Shown here one piece after another: positions 1 through 7,667 of a stretch of DNA of 46,404 bases (positions within the stretch are counted from its first letter, which is position 1; each line of letters begins with the position of its first letter). The translations under genes and the position numbers were made by a program. The notes under the pieces were generated by a model. The model made no database searches. It was not told where the DNA came from and worked only from the letters and a program-made list of their open reading frames with translations. The DNA is taken from the NCBI GenBank assembly GCA_005879795.1, contig VBKJ01000133.1, forward strand, positions 1-46,404. Reading direction: 5' to 3'. The stretch is from Deltaproteobacteria bacterium (GTDB taxonomy: Bacteria; Desulfobacterota; Binatia; DP-6).

Positions 1-522
1 AGATTCGGCAACGATCTCCCGAAGGCGCTCGCGGCGTACAACGCGGGCGAGAGGAAACTCGCTACGCTCCACAAGCAGATCTCGGGGCTGAGCTTCTGGG
101 ACGCGAAGCTGTCCGAGGCAATTCCGATGGAGACACGGAGCTACGTCCCAGGCGTCCTCGCGGCTGCCTGGATCTTCTTGCATGCGCAGGACTACGGCCT
201 CGTATCGTCAGGGCTGGAGCTCGGCGCGACCACGATCGCGCTCAGGGAGTCCGCCTCGATCGGCGAGCTGACGATCTGTCTCGGACCGGGCCAGAACCGC
301 AACGGGTGGTTCCGCACCCTCCGCAACCTCAACCCTCGCGTGAGCGGCAATCAGCGGATCGACGCGGGCGAGAAGCTGCGGATCCCGTCCATGCTGGTAC
401 CGCGCTACGTGGAGCACTGCGCCGGCGATTCTCCGCTGCTCGCACGCGCCCGCCAGCTGCACGAGGCCACGGACGAGAAGGAGGGGCGATTCGATTATGC
501 GCTGCAGGAGGGCGGCACCTGA
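1..522 (+). CDS. Lytic murein transglycosylase, C-terminal part (5' end outside window)
   Basis: The reading frame is open from base 1, so the N-terminus lies outside the window; 173 residues are visible. The segment ALAAYNAGE (about residues 9-17) is the hallmark of the lysozyme-like SLT fold of MltD/Slt-type lytic transglycosylases, and ETRSYV at residues 44-49 is the usual 'PxETRxYVP' motif closing that domain. Residues about 80-130 resemble a degenerate LysM module, with a NLNP core and a final IDAGEKLRIP. The family cleaves the MurNAc-GlcNAc bond of peptidoglycan in the periplasm, giving 1,6-anhydro ends. The catalytic Glu would lie upstream and cannot be checked. An ATG at 127 is internal and not the real start. 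The gene ends just before a tract of transposase and recG debris. Confidence 0.85.
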   Translation, partial: RFGNDLPKALAAYNAGERKLATLHKQISGLSFWDAKLSEAIPMETRSYVPGVLAAAWIFLHAQDYGLVSSGLELGATTIALRESASIGELTICLGPGQNRNGWFRTLRNLNPRVSGNQRIDAGEKLRIPSMLVPRYVEHCAGDSPLLARARQLHEATDEKEGRFDYALQEGGT

Positions 523-529
523 TCTAGCG

Positions 530-690
530 TCACGAGGGGGAACGCAGGAATTTCCGGAACTCGTTCACGATGAAGCCGGGGAGACCACTGCCGTCGGTCT
601 GCGCGTCCACGGCGGCGAGGAACTCGGTAAGGTGCGCGCGCACGACGCGGTGGAGCACGCCCGTCGTCGGCGATGGGGCGGGTAGAGGGC
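530..690 (-). pseudogene. IS91-family transposase N-terminal remnant
   Basis: Read on the minus strand, the segment ending at the TGA at 530-532 encodes VLHRVVRAHLTEFLA, then a GLPGF segment and NEFRKFL. This matches my recollection of the extreme N-terminus of IS91/IS801-type transposases, where a conserved '(V)LxxVVxxHLExFLA...GLPxFVExEFRxFLxCG' block precedes the zinc-finger region. Only about 42-50 residues remain and the frame stops where the CG and zinc-binding cysteines should follow. No catalytic HUH or tyrosine motif is present nearby. I read this as a truncated, dead transposase. The identification rests on motif memory, not on a search. Confidence 0.55.
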
Positions 691-952
691 CGCCACGCGA
701 TCGTCCGTAGCGGGCCACGGGCGAGCCACGCGCGCGCGATTTCAACCCTTCCGACATTTGACGCGTAGCGTACCGAAACGACCCGTTGCCGGCATGGATG
801 CCTTGATGGCGCCCGCGGTGCGCCATCGAAATCCGGAGCGCCCCTCCGCTCCGGGCCGGCACGATGGTTCGGTACGAGGAAGGGCTTGTGGGACGCAAGC
901 GATAAGTGCCATACGGGCCCTATACGAGATGGTCATCACGCCCGAGGCGTGA

Positions 953-1102
953 GATGAACTGCGCCGGCAGCCGCGCACGCAGCGCCGGCACGAGCCGCGT
1001 CGAGGGCGGGAACGCCGTGCCCGGCTCCTGCACGGCGACGCTCCGCCGGAGCGCCAGCCCGAGCTGGAGGAAGAACAGCTCGTCGAAGATCAGCGAGCAG
1101 TG
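953..1102 (-). pseudogene. recG (ATP-dependent DNA helicase) internal remnant
   Basis: On the minus strand this stretch encodes IFDELFFLQLGLALRRS, then EPGTAFPPSTRLVPALRARLP. That is the conserved wedge-to-helicase linker of RecG ('RLAFDELFxLQLxLxxRR...F...xLPFxLTxAQ'). The similarity stops at the point where the LTxAQ motif and Walker A of the helicase should begin; a different sequence and a stop at 920 follow. No other RecG motif is seen nearby. It is therefore a roughly 45-residue fossil of a DNA-repair helicase that normally spans about 700 residues. It lies between the IS91 scrap and the ABC ATPase gene, consistent with a rearrangement breakpoint. Confidence 0.5.
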
Positions 1103-1192
1103 CGCGAGCATGCGCCGGCGGTTTGCCGCCGACGCGATCGCTGCGCGCGCCCTGGCGGTGATCGGCGAGGAGCGCTTCTTCGACTGAGCACG

Positions 1193-2287
1193 ATGGCGAG
1201 CGTCGAGTTCGAGCACGTCGACAAGGTCTTCCCCGACGGGACGCGCGCTGTCGCCGACTGCACCCTGCGGGTCGAGGATGGCGAGCTGGTGGTCGTGGTC
1301 GGTCCGTCGGGTTGCGGCAAGTCGACGCTGCTCCGGCTGGTGGCCGGGCTCGAGGAGGTCAGCGCCGGGACGGTCCGCATCGGCGAGCGGGTCGTGAACG
1401 AGCTCAGCCCGCAGGAGCGCAACGTCGCCATGGTCTTCCAGGACTACGCCCTCTACCCGCACCTCTCGGCGCGCGGCAACCTCGAGTTCCCGCTCCGCAT
1501 GCGCCGGCTGCCGCGCGCCGACAGGCGCCGGCGGGTCGAGCGGGCGGCGGAGCTGCTCAGCATCGGCGATCTCCTCGACCGCCTGCCGAGGCACCTCTCG
1601 GGCGGGCAGCGGCAGCGCGTCGCGATGGGCCGCGCGCTCGTGCGGGAGCCGAGCGTCTTCCTCCTCGACGAGCCCCTCTCCAACCTCGACGCCAGGCTCC
1701 GCGTGCAGGTGCGGGCGGAGATCGGGGAGCTGCAGGCGCGCACCGGCACGACGATGATCTACGTGACCCACGACCAGGTGGAGGCGATGACGCTCGGCGA
1801 CCGTGTCGCCGTCCTCGACCGGGGCCGCCTGCAGCAGGTCGCCCCCCCGCGCGACCTCTACGACCGCCCCGCCAACGCCTTCGTCGCGGGCTTCATCGGC
1901 AACCCGCCGATGAACCTCTTCCCCACCCGCCTCTCGGTGGACGACCGGGGCCGGGTCGTGATGGACCTGGGCGGCCAGCCGGTGCCCGTGTCCGGCGCGC
2001 CGGCGCACGCGGCGGCCGTCACCGCCGGCGTCCGCCCGGAGTCGCTGCGGCTGGTGCCCGCCGGCGCCGCCGAGGGCGCCGTGCGCGCCGTCGTCGAGCA
2101 CCTCGAGTGCCTGGGCCACGAGACGCAGGCCCACCTGCGCGTCGCCACCGGCGGCGACGGCGGCGTCCGCCTCGTCGCCCGCGTGCAGGGGATGCCGGGG
2201 CTCGCCAAGGGCGAGCCCGTCGGCGTGCAGGTGGATCCCGCCCGGGTGCACCTCTTCGGGGAGGACGGGCGCGCGCTCGGGGATTGA
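1193..2287 (+). CDS. Sugar ABC transporter ATP-binding protein (UgpC/MalK/MsmX type)
   Basis: This 364-residue protein is the cytoplasmic ATPase of a carbohydrate (CUT1) importer. Walker A GPSGCGKST spans residues 37-45, the Q-loop Gln is at 83, the signature LSGGQ at 135-139, Walker B VFLLDE at 155-160 and the switch His at 193. A C-terminal OB/TOBE-type regulatory region occupies about 240-364, as in MalK and UgpC. I chose the ATG at 1193 because the homologous sequence (VEFEHVDKVF) begins there; an in-frame ATG at 1100 would add a low-complexity Arg-rich leader overlapping the recG debris. The gene converges on the opgGH-ABC-glycosidase operon, whose transporter lacks an ATPase of its own, so it is the obvious partner. 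Ribosome-site evidence is weak. UgpC-like ATPases often serve several importers. Confidence 0.93.
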   Translation: MASVEFEHVDKVFPDGTRAVADCTLRVEDGELVVVVGPSGCGKSTLLRLVAGLEEVSAGTVRIGERVVNELSPQERNVAMVFQDYALYPHLSARGNLEFPLRMRRLPRADRRRRVERAAELLSIGDLLDRLPRHLSGGQRQRVAMGRALVREPSVFLLDEPLSNLDARLRVQVRAEIGELQARTGTTMIYVTHDQVEAMTLGDRVAVLDRGRLQQVAPPRDLYDRPANAFVAGFIGNPPMNLFPTRLSVDDRGRVVMDLGGQPVPVSGAPAHAAAVTAGVRPESLRLVPAGAAEGAVRAVVEHLECLGHETQAHLRVATGGDGGVRLVARVQGMPGLAKGEPVGVQVDPARVHLFGEDGRALGD

Positions 2288-2716
2288 GCCGGGGGTGCGC
2301 CGCGTATCGCAGATTCGATATTGACAGCCGCAAACCGGCGGCGAGATCATCGCGTCCGTGTCCTCCCGGCTAGCCGTTCACGGCGTCTTGACATGCACCC
2401 TTCTCCTCGCGGGTGCTGAGCCCGCCTCTACGCGCCTCCACGACCCCATCCAGTGCTGCCATGCGGGCGGGAGCGGTGTCCCGAAGTGCCGCGCGAAGAG
2501 CCGGCGTGCCTGCCAGAAGAATGTGCAGCTCGTTCACGCGCCCACCGTGGGGACCTTCGAGGCCCGCGGGGATCACCGCCGCACTTCCCGCCCGCTCCCG
2601 TGCGCAGTCGGCCCGCACGATCGACACCGCTGGAAACCGCCCCCTCGGCGTGGCGACCGACGGGATGACCTCACGGCGCGAGCGAGTGCGATCGGCCGAA
2701 TGCGCGGGCCGTCTCG
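2288..2716. other. 429 bp gap between convergent genes; no gene recognised
   Basis: This gap separates the ABC ATPase from the convergently transcribed glycoside hydrolase. I see no tRNA-like fold, strong hairpin with a T-tract or recognisable protein. A minus-strand frame from about 2660 to 2370 has a coding-like composition (for example ELHILLAGTPALRAALRD), but it lacks a credible start codon and matches no family I know. It could be another gene remnant like those at 530-1102. Confidence 0.4.
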
Positions 2717-5700
2717 TCAGTACTCCAGCAGGATGTCGGCGGGGAACTCCCGGACGGTGGCGGTGTCGGCGGTGTGTGCCGCGAGCGGCCGGCCGTTCAC
2801 GCTGACCGCGCGCAGGGGCCGGGCGAGGGGCGAGCAGACCACGATGCCCCCCGGCGGCACGGCGAGGTCCCCGGACACGCGCAGGCGCACCGCGTCGGCG
2901 CCCTCGGCGCGCAGGCTCAGGTCGAGCACCCCGTGGTACGTCGGCAGACGCTTCACGCTGACGCCCGGCTCGGCCGTGACCCAGGCGGCCGGCACACCCG
3001 CCGCCAGGACGAGCGCCTGGTCCGACTCGCGCTCGTAGGCGAGCAGCGCGCGCACCGAACGGACGAAGGTCGAGCCCACCCAGGTGTGCGGCATGTCCCC
3101 GATGAACCGGGGCGCCTCCCGGTCCCGCCACACGATCTCGGCCCACTCGTTCCAGCCGCGCGGCCGCTGGTCGGCCAGGAGCTGGTCGAGGAGATCGAGC
3201 GCGCGCTGCTTCTCGCCGAGGCGCACGAAGGCGCCCACGTTGCGCACCTCGTAGGGAGAGTACTCGTCCGAGTCCGTGTCGCCCCGTCGTCGCGCCACGA
3301 GCTCCTCCCAGTACCGCTCGAAGGTCCGCGTCAGCGCGGGCTCGGGCAAATGCCCGAGCTCGCCGCCGGGCGCGAGCGCGATGCTCGTCGAGGTCGGGTC
3401 GAAGTCGCCGAGCTCGGCCGAGCCCGGGAGGAAGTCGATCCCGTGCTGCGCCATGGCGCGGCCGATCGAGGCGTAGAGCGCCTCGCGGAAGGAATCGCGC
3501 AACGCCGCGAGCTTGGCGGTGCGCCCCTCGTCGCCGACCACCCGGGCCATGTCGGCCGCGTCCTTCAAGCCCCGCAGCGCGAAGAAGTCGTCCCAGTAGG
3601 AGTGGACCGGGTACCCCGAGTAGCCCTCGTGGCTGATCGAGGCGGGCAGGATGCCGTGGAACACGGCCTTGTCCGGCGCCTTGAAGTCGTCGCCCGTGCT
3701 CTGCCCCCGCAGCGCCGCCAGGTAGTCGACGGCGCGCAGCACGTGCGGCCACATGTCGTGGAGGAAGCCCACGTCGCGGGTGTAGCGGTAGTACTCCGCG
3801 ACGGCGTACACGAACGCTCCCGGGCTGTCGTGCTCGGAGACGCGCTCGGCGCCGCGCCGGTCGACACAGCACGGCACCTTGCCGTCGGGGCCCTGGTAGC
3901 GCGCGTACCAGCGCAGGAACTCGCGCACCTCGGGCGTGAAGCCCATCTCGAGCAGCGCGGAGGAGGTGATGGCCCCGTCCCGGATCCACGAGCGGGCGTA
4001 GTTGCGCGATCCGGGCTGGATGGCGGGGCCGTCGCGGTTGATCTGGATGTAGGCGAGGGTCGTCTTGAGCGTTTGCTCGAGCTTGCGCGCCTCGGGGGGC
4101 AGGTCGATGGCCACCCGCCCGAGCACCGTCTCCCAGTCGCGCCGCGTCCGCTCCTGCTGCTCGGCGACGTAGGCCGCACCGTCGGCGGCGATCAGGCGCG
4201 CGGCGGTGGGTGCCACGTCGTGGAAGGGGACGGCGAGGTCGACCTCCGCACGCCCCTTGGGCTCGAGGTAGAGGTTGTACTGGAGCGCGCCCGAGGCGAA
4301 GCCGAGCGGATCGGTGACCTCGGTGTGCGGCGGCACGCGGTCCGCAGCGAGGAAGCGGGTGACCGAACCCGCCTCGAAGGGCGCGGCGCCGAAGTGGTCG
4401 GGCAGCGTGAGCGAAACCACGGCGCGGTCGCGGTCCACCCAGACCACGCGCCCGTCGAAGCGCATGCTGCGGATGTGCGTGACCCCCCCCGATACGTTGA
4501 GCGTCTGCCAGGGCGGGTTCACCTGGAAGGGACGGATCGCCACGTAGAGCCGCACCGGCTCACCCCGGTCAGCACGGTTGGATATCTGGTAGCGCGCGTA
4601 GAGCGTGGACGCGCCGGGCTCCCCACCCGCGAACGCCGTGACGGTGAGCGTCAGCCGCTCGTGCTGCCAGGTGACCGAGGGAATGGGGAGGTAGCCGTCC
4701 TGCAGCTCCTGCCCGGTCGTGACCGAGTGCCAGGTGACGAGCTCGCCGCCGGCGTAGAGGAAGGGCTCGATCGAGAACGCCGCCTTGTCGACCTCGAGCA
4801 TCCCCTCCTCGTTCAGGAGTGCTTCCTTCTCGTCCCCGGCCGCGCCGACGAGCGTCCAGTACGTCTGGCGCCCGTAGAGGTACTTGGGGTACGTCCCCTC
4901 GGGCGCGTCCCGCGCGATCGCCGCGAAGAAGTCGCTCGGCGAGGCGGAGAACGAGAACGGCTTCACCGTGAGCGTGGCGATGCCATAGCCCTGCGCCCGG
5001 CTGCTGTGCCGGAGGTCGAGGCGGATGAACCGGGACTCGGCGTCCGGGAGGTAGATGTAGTCGCGGCCTCCGTGGCCGGTCACGGTCGAGAAGCCGGTCG
5101 TCCACTGCGTGCCGTCGTTGGAGACCTGCACCTCGAACGACGTCGCGTAGTCGTCCGGGTCCCAATCGATGACGAGGCCGCCGTACTCCCGGTTCTTGCG
5201 GAAGTCGAGGAGCACCGACTGGGCGCGCGGGACCGGCTCGCTCTTCCAGCCCGTCGCCGCGTCCTCGTCGAGCATCAGCGGCGGCTCGTGGCCGGGCAGC
5301 GAGGTCGAGGCCTGGATGTCGGGGGGGACGCCGTCCGGGGTCACGGGCTCGCGCTCCTCGAAGCGGAGGTCGTCGATCCAGATCGATCCGCTCCCCCCCT
5401 CCCCGGCCGAGATCGCGAACTCGATGGTGCCCACCTGCTTCGGCTCCCGGGCTCGGGACGGGCCCCAGGCGAGGGAGAGGCGGGACTTGCGGATCGTGAT
5501 GCCCTGCCAGTCGGTGGGAAAGGAGAAGTCGCGCTGATTCTCCCACCAAACGTTCTTCCCGGCCGGGTCGACCAGCTTGAACTCGAAGTTGTTGCCGCGC
5601 CCTTCCCCGCGCAGGGAGAAGGTGAACGCGTAGTTCTCGGGCAGCGTGAGCGGGAACTGCTTGCGCACGATGACGTACCCGCCGCCGCTGCCGAGGTCGA

Positions 5701-5899
5701 ACCCGACGCGCATCCCCATGCCCGAGTGCCCGGGCTCCTGGAGCGTCCACGCGCGCGCGCCCTCGGAGGCGACGGTGGTCCAGCCGGTGAACGTCTCGAA
5801 GTCGTCGAGGACGACGCTCGCAGCGCGTGCGCGGGCGCCGCCCAGGTGGAGCGCGAGGAGGAGAGCGGCCGGCCAGGTCGCTCGGCGTGCGGTCGTCAC
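2717..5899 (-). CDS. Secreted modular glycoside hydrolase: CBM-like + discoidin (F5/8C) + six-hairpin catalytic domain
   Basis: The protein has 1060 residues. A signal peptide (about 1-27, hydrophobic run then ARAA) leads into a jelly-roll, CBM11/CIA30-like domain (about 28-190, VVLDDFE...WIDDLRFE). A discoidin or coagulation-factor 5/8-type module follows (about 195-325, with VQVSNDGTQW and FIRLDLR). The rest is a beta domain plus an (alpha/alpha)6 six-hairpin catalytic region of the GH15/GH63/GH94 superfamily. Conserved-looking acidic motifs there are SWIRDGA near residue 637, EHDSPG near 688 and IGDMPHTWVGS near 933. I infer hydrolysis of an oligo- or polysaccharide in the periplasm or outside the cell; the exact family and substrate cannot be read. 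GTG at 5899 fits the signal peptide and lies 8 bases after the upstream permease stop, so it is the last gene of the opgGH/ABC operon. Confidence 0.8.
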   Translation of the reverse strand: MTTARRATWPAALLLALHLGGARARAASVVLDDFETFTGWTTVASEGARAWTLQEPGHSGMGMRVGFDLGSGGGYVIVRKQFPLTLPENYAFTFSLRGEGRGNNFEFKLVDPAGKNVWWENQRDFSFPTDWQGITIRKSRLSLAWGPSRAREPKQVGTIEFAISAGEGGSGSIWIDDLRFEEREPVTPDGVPPDIQASTSLPGHEPPLMLDEDAATGWKSEPVPRAQSVLLDFRKNREYGGLVIDWDPDDYATSFEVQVSNDGTQWTTGFSTVTGHGGRDYIYLPDAESRFIRLDLRHSSRAQGYGIATLTVKPFSFSASPSDFFAAIARDAPEGTYPKYLYGRQTYWTLVGAAGDEKEALLNEEGMLEVDKAAFSIEPFLYAGGELVTWHSVTTGQELQDGYLPIPSVTWQHERLTLTVTAFAGGEPGASTLYARYQISNRADRGEPVRLYVAIRPFQVNPPWQTLNVSGGVTHIRSMRFDGRVVWVDRDRAVVSLTLPDHFGAAPFEAGSVTRFLAADRVPPHTEVTDPLGFASGALQYNLYLEPKGRAEVDLAVPFHDVAPTAARLIAADGAAYVAEQQERTRRDWETVLGRVAIDLPPEARKLEQTLKTTLAYIQINRDGPAIQPGSRNYARSWIRDGAITSSALLEMGFTPEVREFLRWYARYQGPDGKVPCCVDRRGAERVSEHDSPGAFVYAVAEYYRYTRDVGFLHDMWPHVLRAVDYLAALRGQSTGDDFKAPDKAVFHGILPASISHEGYSGYPVHSYWDDFFALRGLKDAADMARVVGDEGRTAKLAALRDSFREALYASIGRAMAQHGIDFLPGSAELGDFDPTSTSIALAPGGELGHLPEPALTRTFERYWEELVARRRGDTDSDEYSPYEVRNVGAFVRLGEKQRALDLLDQLLADQRPRGWNEWAEIVWRDREAPRFIGDMPHTWVGSTFVRSVRALLAYERESDQALVLAAGVPAAWVTAEPGVSVKRLPTYHGVLDLSLRAEGADAVRLRVSGDLAVPPGGIVVCSPLARPLRAVSVNGRPLAAHTADTATVREFPADILLEY

Positions 5900-5907
5900 C
5901 CGGCGCG

Positions 5908-6729
5908 CTACTCCTTCACGCTCCCGGCCATGATGCCGGCGAGGTAGTAGCGCTGCAGGCAGACGAAGAGCACGAGGACGGGCAGCACGGTCAGCACCGC
6001 CCCGGCCATCATCAGCTCCACGTCCTGCACGTGCTCGCCCGCCAGGTTCGCGAGCGCCACCGGCAAGGTGTAGCGGCGGGCGTCGGCGAGCACGACGAGC
6101 GGCCACATGAAGTCGTTCCACGTCCCCATGAACGTGAAGACGGCGAGCGTCACCAGGATGGGCGCGCACAGGTACAGCACCAGCGAGCGGTAGATACGGA
6201 GCTCGCCGGCGCCGTCGATGCGGGCGGCGTCGAGCACGCTCTCCGGAATGGAGAGGGCGTACTGACGGACGAGGAAGATGCCGAAGACGCTCGCCATCCC
6301 CGGGACGATCACGCCCGCGTACGTGTTCACCAGGCGGAGCTCGCGGAGCATCAGGAAGAGCGGCAGCATGCCGACCTGGGCCGGGATCACGAGGCCTGCC
6401 AGGAGGACGCGGAAGATGTGCTCGCGCCCGGCGAAGCGGAGCTTGGCAAAGGCGTAGCCCGCCATGGAGTTCACGAGGAGCGCGATCACCGTGACCGACG
6501 CGGCGAGCCCGGCGCTGTTGCGCAAGGAGCGCGCCAGGTCGAGGCGCGTGAAGAGCCCGCGATAATGCTCGAACGTGATGGCGCTCGGCACGAGGCGCGG
6601 CGGGACGGCGGTGGCCTCGCCGGCGGGCATCAGCGACGCCGAGACCATCCAGAGGAGCGGGGCGAGGACGAGCACGGCGCCCCCGACGAGGGCCGCGTGC
6701 AGCAGGACCGCCTCGGCCGCACGCCTCAT
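5908..6729 (-). CDS. Carbohydrate ABC transporter permease (MalG/UgpE type)
   Basis: This 273-residue inner-membrane permease has six predicted hydrophobic segments. The EAA loop, which docks the ATPase, reads DAARIDGAGELRIYRSLVLYLCAPI in sense, with DAARIDGAG as its core. The short N-terminus, PPRLVPSAITFEHY segment and YYLAGIMAGSVKE ending are typical of MalG/UgpE/LacG-type CUT1 permeases. Its ATG overlaps the stop of the preceding permease by four bases (ATGA, 6726-6729), implying translational coupling. It would pair with the neighbouring MalF-type subunit in a heterodimeric channel importing an oligosaccharide delivered by the lipoprotein encoded upstream. The substrate is not readable from the permease. 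Confidence 0.93.
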   Translation of the reverse strand: MRRAAEAVLLHAALVGGAVLVLAPLLWMVSASLMPAGEATAVPPRLVPSAITFEHYRGLFTRLDLARSLRNSAGLAASVTVIALLVNSMAGYAFAKLRFAGREHIFRVLLAGLVIPAQVGMLPLFLMLRELRLVNTYAGVIVPGMASVFGIFLVRQYALSIPESVLDAARIDGAGELRIYRSLVLYLCAPILVTLAVFTFMGTWNDFMWPLVVLADARRYTLPVALANLAGEHVQDVELMMAGAVLTVLPVLVLFVCLQRYYLAGIMAGSVKE

Positions 6730-7667
6730 GCGCCCGCCTCCTCCGCCCCCCGCCGCCCCGCCGGTGCCGTCGCCATCTCCCGCTCTCCAACCATTAGCCC
6801 GCGCAGCCGAAGTTGCAAGGCCGTGCCGGCGAGGATGACGGCGAAGAGCACGAAGGCGATCGCCGCGCCGCGGCCCATGGTCCACCAGCGGAAGCCCTCC
6901 TCGTACATGAGCAGCACGACGCTGAGGGTGCTGTCCGCCGGCCCTCCCTGGGTCATGACGTAGGGTTCGGCGAAGAGCTGGAAGTAGCCGATCATCGTGA
7001 CCACGCCGACGAAGACGAAGGTCGGCGCGAGCATCGGCAGCGTGACCCGCCGGAACTGCTGCCAGGCGCCCGCGCCGTCGATCCGGGCGGCCTCGTAGAG
7101 GCGCTCCGGGACGTTCTCGAGCCCGGCGACGAAGATGATCATGTTGAAGCCGAAGTTCTTCCACACCGCGAGCAGGATGATGGCGGGCATGGCCCAGGCG
7201 GGATCGCCGAGCCAGTCGATCGGACCGAGCCCGACCAGCGCGAGCCCCCGGTTCAAGAGGCCGAAGCGGGGGTGGTAGAGGTAGCGCCAGACGACCGCAA
7301 CCGCGACCAGCGTGGTCACCACGGGCAGGAAGAAGACCGTCCGGAAGAAGCCGCGGAGGCGCGCCAGCCTGGCGTTCACGAGGAGCGCCGCGCCGAGCGA
7401 GACGGCGACGGAGAGCGGGCCGCCGACGAGGACGAAGTAGAGCGTGTTGCGGAGCGCGATCCAGAAGCGCGGGTCGCGCAGGAGGGTTGCGTAGTTGTCC
7501 CCGCCGACCACCCGCAGGTGGCGCGGGTCGCCGATGGCGTAGACGTCGAAGTCCGTGAAGCTCAAGAGCAGCGCGGCGACGACCGGCGCGAGGAAGAAGA
7601 CGCCGATCAGGCCGAGCGCCGGCGCCACGAACCAGACGGCGGGACCGATCCGCCGGCGCCGCGTCAC
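6726..7667 (-). CDS. Carbohydrate ABC transporter permease (MalF/UgpA type)
   Basis: This 313-residue inner-membrane protein has six hydrophobic segments and a binding-protein-dependent transport (MetI-like) domain. The EAA-loop core EAARIDGAGAWQQFRRVTLP is seen towards the C-terminus, with the family motif PYVMTQGGPADST after it. Those two features are typical of UgpA/MalF/LacF permeases. The start is GTG at 7667, inside a GTGA overlap with the stop of the binding-protein gene (7664-7667); a longer frame would add a non-hydrophobic Arg/Gly-rich leader. It forms the translocation pore with the next gene's product. The ATPase is presumably the UgpC-like protein at 1193-2287. Confidence 0.93.
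   Translation of the reverse strand: MTRRRRIGPAVWFVAPALGLIGVFFLAPVVAALLLSFTDFDVYAIGDPRHLRVVGGDNYATLLRDPRFWIALRNTLYFVLVGGPLSVAVSLGAALLVNARLARLRGFFRTVFFLPVVTTLVAVAVVWRYLYHPRFGLLNRGLALVGLGPIDWLGDPAWAMPAIILLAVWKNFGFNMIIFVAGLENVPERLYEAARIDGAGAWQQFRRVTLPMLAPTFVFVGVVTMIGYFQLFAEPYVMTQGGPADSTLSVVLLMYEEGFRWWTMGRGAAIAFVLFAVILAGTALQLRLRGLMVGEREMATAPAGRRGAEEAGA

Noticed and set aside
2358-2740. Plus-strand frame starting after the ABC ATPase gene
   Set aside because: It runs far into the antisense of the glycoside hydrolase, and its first 80 residues match no family and have no ribosome site.
2774-5947. Long plus-strand frame (over 1000 codons) opposite the glycoside hydrolase
   Set aside because: It is antisense to a well-supported gene, with composition dominated by Arg/Glu/Val/Gly as expected from GC-rich complement frames, and no domain is visible.
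2717-6790. One continuous minus-strand frame of 1357 codons covering the glycoside hydrolase and part of the permease
   Set aside because: The upstream 297 codons are an Arg/Ala/Gly-rich out-of-frame reading of the permease gene. The real start is the GTG with a signal peptide at 5899.
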